From: Limnomonas spitsbergensis
Taxonomy: Eukaryota > Chlorophyta > Chlorophyceae > Chlamydomonadales
Assembly: GCA_037349105.1 (NCBI GenBank)
Contig: JAYJMM010000020.1
Coordinates: 614,001 to 678,000, forward strand
Direction: 5' to 3'
Length of the DNA stretch: 64,000 nucleotides
Position numbers and translations under genes: made by a program. Positions 31,042-41,400 of this stretch are shown in pieces. Under the pieces are notes generated by a model. That model searched no databases. It saw only the letters and a program-made list of their open reading frames with translations, and was not told where the DNA came from. Each line of letters begins with the position of its first letter. The first letter of the stretch is position 1.

Positions 31042-32913
31042 ATGACCCCCATGCATGCCCTGACCCTATATGTGCAGGACGCTTGTTTGCTGCCTAGGTC
31101 TCATCGCTCTAACCAGCTCTACAAAGGCTCTGCTTGGCTACTGCACGCTCTACCAGGCGACCAGCAGTTGAGCGATCGGAATGGACCAACTGCAGCCACG
31201 TATGGCAGCCCAGGTCTGGGAGGCATCCCGCTTTCCCCACGTCCACAGCGGCCTCAACAAGAGCCTGAGCAACTGCCGATGGCAGGGGGCAGTTCTAGGA
31301 CCACTGGACGGCCGGTCCTAGAAGTGCAACGCAATCAAGAGGGTATCGTTGACGCTAAGTCCATGAAAGAGACGATCAAGTGTTGCTGGAATACGGAGCA
31401 CCTTGACTCGTTTGTTGCGGAGCATCGACACAGATTGGACCACACCCATGCATCAATGGCCCTCTATCAAGCGCAGCGGATCGTGAGTAGACAACCGGTC
31501 AGGCCTGCTGGAGGTATTGAGGCAGCTTCAATAGCCAATGTCCTGCAGCTGGTGCAACAAAAAATACCGGAGATGCAGTCCCTAAGTATCTCAAAGAGCA
31601 TGTCTGCTCTTGCTAAGCTAAACATCCGAGATGACGCGCTGATGTCAGCATTTATCAAACAAGCTAGTTTGGATACTTTAGGATTCAAACCACAAGAGCT
31701 GGCCAACACTCTGTGGGCCATGGCCAAGCTGGAACACCCTGACGCAACATTTACAGATGTGCTTCTTTTTGAGGCGAAGGCAAAGCTGCATGGCTTCACA
31801 GCAGAAGACTTGAACAACACCATTTGGGCCATGGCTATGCTGGGGCACCATGATGCATCTTTCGTGGATGCGCTTCTTCTCAAGGCTAAAGCTTTACTGC
31901 CTGACTTCAATGCATCAGCTTTGAGCTACATCCTCTGGGCCTTAGCTGAGCTGGGGCACCGCGATGCAGTGTTCACGAGTGCGCTCTTGCTTGAGGCAAA
32001 GACGAAAATGCATAGCTTCAATCCCAGAGCCTTGACCACCATCGTCTGGGCCATGGCTAGGCTGGGGCATCCAAATGCAGCATTCACCAACGCTATTCTT
32101 CTTGAGGCCAAGGGCAGGCTGACAGGCTTCAATGCGCGGAACCTGGCCGACATCATTTGGGCCATGGCAACTTTGGAGCACCGTGATGCAGCATTCACAA
32201 AATTGCTTCTGATCGAAGCAAGGACGAAGCTGCCTAGCTCTACTGCGAAATCCTTGGCCAACACTCTCTGGGGTATGGCCAAGCTCGAGCACCATGATGC
32301 CAGATTTGTTGATGCGCTTCTGATTGCGGCAAAGGCGAAGCTGCCTAGCTTCAATGCACAAGCCCTGGCCAAAGCCATATGGGCCATGGCCAAGCTAGAT
32401 CACCACGACGTAGAGTTCATACGTGCGCTCCTGCTTGAGGCAAGGGCGAGATTGCCTAGCTGCACACCACGTGAGCTGACCAACATCATATGGGCCATGG
32501 CCAAGCTGGGTCACTCAGATGCGGCATTCACGGGGGCGCTTCTGTGCGAGGCGAAGGTGAAGCTGCCTCTCTTCAAGGCACAAGCCCTGGCAAACACTTT
32601 TTGGGCCATGGCTAAGCTGCAACACCTTGATTTAGATTTCACAAAGGCTCTGCTGCTTGAGGCAAAGGCGAAGCTGTCTAGCTTCAAACCACAAGAGCTG
32701 ACCAACACCCTTTGGGCCATGGCTACAACAGAGAATGTTCGCGATGCAACGTTCACGAATGCGCTTTTGGTTGAGGCAAAAGCGAGGCTTACTAGCTTCA
32801 ATGAGTTAGACATCGCCAGCACTCTATGGGCCTTAGATAAGCTGGAGCACCCTGATACAGAGTTCAGGAATGCTCTTTTGCTTCAGGCCAAGGCCATGTC
32901 ACCTAGCTCATAG
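31042..32913 (+). CDS. HPR/OPR-type helical-repeat protein, uninterrupted ORF, 623 aa
   Basis: The protein has a Ser/Pro/Gln-rich N-terminus of about 100 residues, a linker with ETIKCCWNTEHLDSFVAEHR-like sequence, one weak repeat, then eleven clear repeats from about residue 225 to the end. Nine or more are exactly 37 residues; one is 38. Each has a WAMAKLxHxDAxF core followed by LLLEAKAKLxxF. Such arrays form paired helices; related OPR and heptatricopeptide (HPR, 37-aa) proteins bind RNA in chloroplasts or mitochondria. No C-terminal RAP domain follows; the stop comes inside the last repeat. The first ATG is at 31042, but a longer spliced 5' part is possible. Unlike its intron-packed neighbours it has no introns, so a recent copy through RNA is possible. 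Confidence 0.88.
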   Translation: MTPMHALTLYVQDACLLPRSHRSNQLYKGSAWLLHALPGDQQLSDRNGPTAATYGSPGLGGIPLSPRPQRPQQEPEQLPMAGGSSRTTGRPVLEVQRNQEGIVDAKSMKETIKCCWNTEHLDSFVAEHRHRLDHTHASMALYQAQRIVSRQPVRPAGGIEAASIANVLQLVQQKIPEMQSLSISKSMSALAKLNIRDDALMSAFIKQASLDTLGFKPQELANTLWAMAKLEHPDATFTDVLLFEAKAKLHGFTAEDLNNTIWAMAMLGHHDASFVDALLLKAKALLPDFNASALSYILWALAELGHRDAVFTSALLLEAKTKMHSFNPRALTTIVWAMARLGHPNAAFTNAILLEAKGRLTGFNARNLADIIWAMATLEHRDAAFTKLLLIEARTKLPSSTAKSLANTLWGMAKLEHHDARFVDALLIAAKAKLPSFNAQALAKAIWAMAKLDHHDVEFIRALLLEARARLPSCTPRELTNIIWAMAKLGHSDAAFTGALLCEAKVKLPLFKAQALANTFWAMAKLQHLDLDFTKALLLEAKAKLSSFKPQELTNTLWAMATTENVRDATFTNALLVEAKARLTSFNELDIASTLWALDKLEHPDTEFRNALLLQAKAMSPSS

Positions 32914-33485
32914 GTCTCAAGAAAGTAAAGAAAGGTCAATGGTGTCTTGAGTCTCTTTGACTGCGCTGAAGCTGGGCTGGTGATGTATTTTTTGATATGT
33001 CGTATCATCGTTCAGATAAGAACCTCTGACTGACCTCTCTCTACATAATGAGTTTTGGGGAACACTGTCATTTTGGTTATACATGTTTTGGTTCTACATG
33101 AATAAGGGAAGGTTGCATTGAGGTGCTCCACTGGTTGGCCGTGTGTCTCCGTGTTGCTTTATGTTCTGTTTTGGTTCATGTTGCTAGTTTCCCCCTAGTT
33201 TGCTTCACCGGGCCACTTCGAAAAAGGCTTTCCAAGGGTGGAACTTGCGTCAGCTTTGAAACGACAAGATTATATGCAGTTACGCAATCTAGTCTTTGTG
33301 TTACGTGCATGTCTTTATAATGGTGAATGAAGATTGAAGGCTCCTGCGAATAATCCTTTGGGCACTTTCCCAATCTTGGTTCTTAATATATATATGCGGA
33401 CGCGGTGATTTGGACAACCATATATGAGGCTCGGCTTGGCCGTTCGTATATTTCTGTTAGGCAGAATGATGGACTGTGCATGGGT

Positions 33486-33740
33486 CAATAACGTTACACC
33501 TCTGGGCCCGCTCAAAGCTTGGCCGCGTGGGCGCCCAACTGTTCAGAAGGGACTAAAGAAGGAACTTAAAGGAAGAGAGGGGGGAAGGAACAAAATGAGA
33601 GGCCGGGAAGGCAAAGAAGTCCAACACCTGTGAAGTTTTGTGAAGTTTCTACAGTCCAACGGGGCATCACATTTGATGCATGGGACTTGTGCCCGTAAAC
33701 CGGTACAGGCACTAAATATGAGTTCCACTAGAGACTATCC
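33486..33740 (+). repeat. Dispersed repeat, ACGTTACACCTCTGGGCCC family
   Basis: Shares its start (TAACGTTACACCTCTGGGCCC, then TTGGCCGCGTGGGCGCCCAAC) with 28428-28720 and with a fragment at 50037-50120. A second shared part (GGGGCATCACATTTGATGCATGGG) matches the minus strand at about 10640-10715. Confidence 0.65.
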
Positions 33741-35112
33741 CTCAACAAAGCCTCTAAGAAAAGACAAGTCCAGAAAAGGATTGTGCATGGGTATGGTATT
33801 TCATTGCCTTTCCTTGCAACGGCAAGGCCATGTTGTATTTTTGATATTCAACGTCGAGGGGGCCGTACAAGGTCATGAATCATGAAGCCTCGACAAGCTT
33901 CCAAAGTATAGCAGTTGCTACGCGCAAGGGATGTTTTGTCAACCACCATTGTTTGGTTACTTCACTCGGGCTCCTATGTTACTGATAACTACTTCATGTA
34001 GAGGGCCTTCATGGCATCTTCTGTATGAGGAAAGGCGAATACTGTGCAAGTCTGCAAGACTACCATCAGCTGAGAGTGTGCAAAGTCCACATGACACAGA
34101 TGAACAGTCAAGCCAGGGGAAGAGGCCCAAGATAGGGGGCAACACACAATAGAAGTGTCACACTGGCATGTGAAGTAAACGCGAGAAGAGAAAGCCCTTG
34201 GCAGAGGGCAGAGACAAGACGGAGGGCGGCGTAGACATTTGTGGCTGAGTTCTGGGAGGTCGATGGGATCTGAAATCCCCATTGGAAAGTCGTTTAAAAA
34301 AATAAGCCCCCTTATACTTGCCCCCCCTAATAAACTGAAGCACCAACACTTGGTGCCGTCCAGATGAAAATGCAGACCAACTCAACGCAAGCTTCAAACA
34401 ACACACTGAGCAGCTAGTCATGAACATCCCGTATTGTTCAAAATAAGTCAGCAAGGTGAAGGCGTGTAAGCCGTGATATCTCAAGCGACCTCAGCGTTCC
34501 ATGAAAGCGCTCAGACACTGCGTGTCCAATATCGAAACATAAAACCAGGTATAAGTAACCATCCACAGTAATTAAAACTGACACACACCATCCACAAGCT
34601 CAGATATCTTCCACCACAGAATCTGCTACTGAGTGACCCAACAAAGCATACAAGGAAGAGGATGTCCTAAACTGCCTCTAGTACCGTATGCATAGCTTCC
34701 ACGCACCCATAGCTTTCCTTCCTCCTCCCCCCAGTGCTACCTTACAGCCATCTAGCTGACCTCTTAGACCTCTGGCTCCATGTGGCCCACTCGGCACGCA
34801 CATGGCATGCATCTCCCGCCTGAAGTCATGTGAGCCTAGTACCACTGTAAGGAACACGCTTCTTGTTTGCTGACAATGGCATGGATGTGGCGCCCGCCCC
34901 AAACTGTCCCTAGAAAGAAAGAAAGGTACACCCCGTGGGGGGCGTGAGAGATAAGGAGACAGCGCAGCCTGGGCCAAGCCACCTCTGTGCCGTTACCGTC
35001 AAACTGTCTCCAGTATCCATAACCTGCACACACCTGTAGCTTTCTGTTACCGTGGTCCCCTTCCATCCATAACCTCTTCTCAACATACAGCTCCAGAACC
35101 TTTTTCAAAAGC

Positions 35113-35443
35113 TCTATTTGGTCTGGGACTTGGTTGATATGTCACAGTCCCTGTCATAGGATCCATGTGCCCCTGTGAATGCTTGAAGGCCTTGTGCATC
35201 TCCCACATGTCGATTGCTACCTAGCACTATGGCCCCCTTCCTGAACCTCTTCTCAACCCACAGCTCCGAAACCCTGTAAACAGCTTTATTTGGTCTTGAA
35301 CTTGGCTGGCATGCCACAGTCCCAGTCCTAGGGTCCAGGTGCCCCCGTGAATGCAGGCATTGCGCATCTCCCACGCGTCGTCCGCTGCCTCAGACCATGG
35401 TCCCCTTACCGAACCTCTCTGACGGTGCAAAGCTCTGGATTCA
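35113..35443 (-). repeat. Copies of the terminal chromodomain exon
   Basis: Two clear units (about 35115-35215 and 35290-35400) repeat the last exon from DDTWE to the end, with changes. One still encodes a sequence close to MPAKFKTK before its stop. A more decayed relative may lie near 34770-34850. Confidence 0.7.
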
Positions 35444-38400
35444 CTATTTGGTCTTGAACTTCGCTGGCATGTTGCAGTCCCAGTCGTAGGATCCGGGTGT
35501 CCCTGTGAAGGCCTTGCGCGTCTCCCACGTGTCATCCGCTGCCTCGTAACCCCACCACTGCAAGTGTGACAGAAAGGATGACACATACATAATATACATG
35601 AGTACATATCATGGCAGTACACACCATGGCCGTACACAGCATGGCATTCAGTGCTGTGACAATTACAATCCTTACGTTGTCTGAATTACGTAGCTAAGTT
35701 TGAGCCACAGTAGTTTAAAAAAAATGCTGGGCAAATTCAGCTAATTACCAGTAACAGACCTTACTTGCTAATAAGATTTCTGAATTACGGCGCAATTGCA
35801 CAACACTGATAGCTTTACATCACGCACTAGGCAGTATAACATACTGCAGTACAATACACGGCAGTACAATAAATGACAGCTTCACTCACTCTGATCAGGA
35901 AGTAGTCGACGCTGCCTTCTTGCCTGCAGAGCATGACAACAAAAGCACACAATCGCACACCATGAATAAAGAAAGAAAGCTACGCCCCGTGGGAGGCGTG
36001 GAAGCTGTGGAAGCAGCGCAGCCAGGGCCAAACAAGGAATACAAATAAATCTGAATCAGGCGAAGGGCGGCAGCAGGGTTTCCAAGCCAATAACTGATGA
36101 TCTTCTATCATTGAAACGAAGAACAAAGCTGTCCAGCAGGGCTGGCCTACACCGTATCTTGCACTGCTATATCACTTCACTCATTATGGTACCTTACCTA
36201 GTGCTACGGGTATATGCCGTTTAGGTACATGTGTGCGAGGACATGAACAAGTTATGTCCATGGTGGTGCAGCAGGACACAACCTCTCTTGTCCACGCAAA
36301 TGATTGGGCATTCCCTTTTTTTATTTCCTAGATTGTACGCCGAGGACAAGGTTTGAGATTCGAACTTCCTGATCACTAAAAGAAAATGGCGGTTTTAAGG
36401 CAGTAGGGCTGACTACACTAAATACCCGTATCTTTTGCATTAAGCACTTGAACCCCAGCCTCATCCTCTTAACATGCATCCACTCATTTCAGCCCCGAGC
36501 TGCGCCGTGCCCTCAACACGCACGCCCCAAGGGAGGCGTAGTTTTTTGTTGTTGCATATAAATGCAATAAAGAAAGCTACGCCCTATTAGGGCGTGGAGA
36601 TTAAGGAAACAGCGCAGCTTGGGGCCGTAGCCACTCATCACTGGTAGTCCATGACACGAACGCGTAGCTAGTTTTAATTTCTTTAAGTCCACGATCCGTT
36701 CCCGTAGCACACACGCCCCTAGGGGCGCGTAGGTTTCTCCCCACCCCTTTCTTGTATCCAATTTTCGTGTATCCACTTTTTCTTGCATCCACCTTTTCTT
36801 GCATCCACTTTTTATGGTATCCACTTTTTATGGTATCCACTTTTTCTTGTATCCACTTTTTCTTGCATCGACTCTCTCTTGCATCGACTCACTTGTAGTC
36901 CATGATCCGTTTCACAAAGAACTCGTTGTGGCCATCCACCGGCGCCAGCCTCTTGCCGCTATTCCTGCCTCCAGCTCCAGCCTGGGCTGCCGCACCCTTC
37001 TGCTGCTGCTGGCCCTGCTCCTCCCTCTCCTCCTCTGCTCGACATCTCCTGGCCCTCTTCTTCCCCTCCGCAGTCACCCCATGCTCCAACAGCAACGCCT
37101 GCTGCTTGACGCTAGGGGCAGCAGCCCTCTTCGTTCTCTCCTGCACCACTGGCTGGGCCGGCTGTAGCCCTTTGGCACTGGGGCCCGTGGGCGGCTTGGC
37201 ACGACTGGCAGCAGGTCCCTTTGCGCTCTGAAGTGCAGGCCGCTCTGCATTCTGTGCTGCAGACCCCTTAGCATTCTGTGCGGCAGACCCCTTTGCAAGC
37301 TGTGCTGCGGGCTTCTCTGCCTTCTTTGTTGCGGGCCGCTTGCTCTTTGCAGAGGCGCAGGGCCGCTCCTCCCCGTCCACCTTGCCCTTTACCCTGGCAT
37401 CATTGTCCCCAGCCTCCGCCTCCACCGACTTCATGCCGCCGAGGGGCTGGGCCGCCGCCGGCGGGGTTGGGGACGAGGAGCTGGGCTGGCCGTCGGGGAG
37501 GGAGGCCGGGGAGGGGCAGGGCAGGGCTTCGGCAGGGGAGCCCTTTACGAAGGCAGGATCGTAGTCATAGGCCCTACATAGGCCGTGGGGGAGGCGTTCA
37601 CATGAACAGTGGGGGAGGCGTTCACAGAGGGGAACGGAGCAGGCCGGCGGCGAGAGAGAGTTGTTGAAAGGAGTGGCGTATGGGGTATTCTCAAGGGTGG
37701 CAGGGGAGCCCATCACAAAGGCAGGATCGTAGTCATAGGCCCTACATAGGCAGTGCGGGAGGCATTCACAGGGGAGAACGAAGCAGGCTAAGAGAGATTC
37801 GTTTGAAGGGGAGGCGCGAGACGCATTCGCAAGGGCGGCAGGGGAGCCCTTCACGGAGGCAGGAGCGTAGTTGTCGGCCCTTTACATGTGGGTTTAGGGT
37901 GAAAGCTCAGGAAGGGAAATGTATTCCACACCGGCTGGGATTGAGGCCAGGGAGGGGCAAGGCAGTGTATTGGTAGGGGAGCCTTACACAAAGGCAGGAT
38001 CGTAGTCACAGGCCCTACGTGTGGGTTCAGGGTGAAAGCTTAAGGGTTTAATATAAGGAAAATAAATTCCATATCCGCTTCCCCTCCTCCAAGGTTCATA
38101 TGCCCCTCCCCTCCCCCCCTTTTTGTCGCTCTTACCTGTATGAGAGACCCCTGCTGTTATCCTTGTCAGGCTAGGCCCCCCACTCCACCCTACCTGATAA
38201 TGCCCTTGCACCTGCACTTGGATGCTGTCCTCGTTCTCCTGCTCCCCTCCTCCCAGATTGCCAATGTCCTACTCCCCTACCCTCCTTGATTGATTGCCTT
38301 ACCTGTATAAGTGCACCCTGATGTTGTCCTCGTCCTCCTTCTCTATAACGATGGTGTCGTTCGGGAAGATCACCTGCAGGCAAATATATGTTGAAGGTTT

Positions 38401-41400
38401 AGGGCTGTGGGCAGGGTTACCCGGTACGTAAATACGGTACAGGCAATGAAGGTGAGGGTTTAGGGCTGTGGGCAAGGTTACCCGGTACGGAAATACGGTA
38501 CAGGTAATGAAGGTGAGGGTTTAGGGCTGTGGGCAGGGTTACCCGGTACGAAAATACGGTACAGGCAATGAAGGTGAGGGTTTAGGGCTGTGGGCAGGGT
38601 TACCCGGTACGGAAATACGGTACAGGCAATGAAGGTGAGGGTTTAGGGCTGTGGGCAGGGTTACCCGGTACAGAAATACGGTACAGGCAATGAAGGTGAG
38701 GGTTTAGGGCTGTGGGCAGGGTTACCCGGTACGGAAATACGGTACAGGCAATGAAGGTGAGGGTTTAGGGCTGTGGGCAGGGTTACCCGGTACGGAAATA
38801 CGGTACAGGCAATGAAGGTGAGGGTTTAGGGCTGTGGGCAGGGTTACCCGGCACGGAAATACGGTACAGGTAATGAAGGTGAGGGTTTAGGGCTGTGGGC
38901 AGGGTTACCCGGTACGGAAATACGGTACAGGCAATGAAGGTGAGGGTTTAGGGCTGTGGGCAGGGTTACCCGGTACGGAAATACGGTACAGGCAATGAAG
39001 GTGAGGGTTTAGGACTGTGAGCAGGGTTACCCGGCACGGAAATACGGTACAGGCAATGAAGGTGAGGGTTTAGGGCTGTGGGCAAGGTTACCCGGTACGG
39101 AAATACGGTACAGGTAATGAAGGTGAGGGTTTAGGGCTGTGGGCAGGGTTACCCGGTACGGAAATACGGTACAGGCAATGAAGGTGAGGGTTTAGGGCTG
39201 TGGGCAGGGTTACCCGGTACGGAAATACGGTACAGGCAATGAAGGTGAGGGTTTAGGGCTGTGGGCAGGGTTACCCGGTACGGAAATACGGTACAGGCAA
39301 TGAAGGTGAGGGTTTAGGGCTGTGGGCAGGGTTACCCGGTACAGAAATACGGTACAGGCAATGAAGGTGAGGGTTTAGGGCTGTGGGCAGGGTTACCCGG
39401 TACGGAAATACGGTACAGGCAATGAAGGTGAGGGTTTAGGACTGTGGGCAGGGTTACCCGGTACGAAAATACGGTACAGGCAATGAAGGTGAGGGTTTAG
39501 GGCTGTGGGCAGGGTTACCCGGTACGGAAATACGGTACAGGCAATGAAGGTGAGGGTTTAGGGCTGTGGGCAGGGTTACCCGGTACAGAAATACGGTACA
39601 GGCAATGAAGGTGAGGGTTTAGGGCTGTGGGCAGGGTTACCCGGTACGGAAATACGGTACAGGCAATGAAGGTGAGGGTTTAGGGCTGTGGGCAGGGTTA
39701 CCCGGTACGGAAATACGGTACAGGCAATGAAGGTGAGGGTTTAGGGCTGTGGGCATGGTTACCCGGCACGGAAATACGGTACAGGTAATGAAGGTGAGGG
39801 TTTAGGGCTGTGGGCAGGGTTACCCGGTACGGAAATACGGTACAGGCAATGAAGGTGAGGGTTTAGGGCTGTGGGCAGGGTTACCCGGTACGGAAATACG
39901 GTACAGGCAATGAAGGTGAGGGTTTAGGACTGTGAGCAGGGTTACCCGGCACGGAAATACGGTACAGGCAATGAAGGTGAGGGTTTAGGGCTGTGGGCAA
40001 GGTTACCCGGTACGGAAATACGGTACAGGTAATGAAGGTGAGGGTTTAGGGCTGTGGGCAGGGTTACCCGGTACGGAAATACGGTACAGGCAATGAAGGT
40101 GAGGGTTTAGGGCTGTGGGCAGGGTTACCCGGTACGGAAATACGGTACAGGCAATGAAGGTGAGGGTTTAGGGCTGTGGGCAGGGTTACCCGGTACGGAA
40201 ATACGGTACAGGCAATGAAGGTGAGGGTTTAGGGCTGTGGGCAGGGTTACCCGGTACAGAAATACGGTACAGGCAATGAAGGTGAGGGTTTAGGGCTGTG
40301 GGCAGGGTTACCCGGTACGGAAATACGGTACAGGCAATGAAGGTGAGGGTTTAGGACTGTGGGCAGGGTTACCCGGCACGGAAATACGGTACAGGCAATG
40401 AAGGTGAGGGTTTAGGGCTGTGGGCAGGGTTACCCGGTACAGAAATACGGTACAGGCAATGAAGGTGAGGGTTAAGGGCTGTGGGCAGGGTTACCCGGTA
40501 CGAAAATACGGTACAGCCAATGAAGGTGAGGGTTTAGGACTGTGGGCAGGGTTACCCGGCTCGGAAATACGGTACAGGTAATGAAGGTGAGGGTTAAGGG
40601 CTGTGGGGGTGAGGGTTCAGTGGGAATCTACATGTCGCGGCCTCTCCCCTATCATATCCCCGCCTGTCACCTACTCAATTGCAAACATGTGCCATCCTCC
40701 TGACAGCCCCGCACTACCTCCGGGTCGAGGGAGAAACACAACCTCCCACTTACACCTTATAAATGCCCCCCCTCCCCTCCCCTCCCCTACCCCTAATCCT
40801 TTTTAGCGTAACATGGTTGGGATCTTCCTAAAAAACAAATACCCCTGTACCTGCTCAATAGCGAATGTGCGCCATCCTCCTGACAGCCCCGCACTACCTC
40901 CGGGTCGAGGGAGGAACACAACCTCCCACGAGGCATCCCCCAGGTGCAGCTTTATCGTCCTGCAGCCACAGTGTGAAAGGTGTGCAAATGTGGGAGGTGT
41001 GGGGTGGAGGAGGGAGGAACACCACCTCCCATGAGGCGTCCCCCAGGTGCAACTTCATCGTCCTGCAGCCACACAGTGTGAAAGGTGTGGACGGGGTAGG
41101 AGGTGTGGGGTAGACGAGGGATGAATACGACTGCCCAAGAGGCAGCACCCATGTCCAGTTTCTCGTCCTGCAGGCACACAGTTTGAAAGGTGTGAAAAGG
41201 GAAGGAGTTGAGGGGAAGACAAGAGATGAATACAACCGCCCAAGAGGCAGTACCCAGGTGCAATTTCACCGTCATGCATACCACAACGCACAAGGGTGTA
41301 TAGGGCAGTCAGGGTGAGGGTTTAGTGGGAAACCACCTACAGACTGTGGGGGTGAGGGTTTCGTAGTAAATCACCTACATATTGCGGGGGTGAGTGTTTA

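Larger units (their letters stand above)
32914..35443. other. Convergent intergenic region
   Basis: This is the 3' flank of the HPR-like gene and of the B3-chromodomain gene. 33486-33740 is a second copy of the ACGTTACACCTCTGGGCCC dispersed repeat. 34910-35000 is a minus-strand CTTT-tailed copy. About 35113-35440 holds two to three copies of the last chromodomain exon. A plus-strand open stretch at 34011-34153 ends in a Lys/Asp-rich tail but has no recognisable motif and is not called. Confidence 0.55.

Noticed and set aside
34011..34153. Possible last exon reading HLLYEERRILCKSARLPSAE
   Set aside because: An AG precedes it and it ends in a plausible tail, but no upstream exon joins it and no family motif is present.
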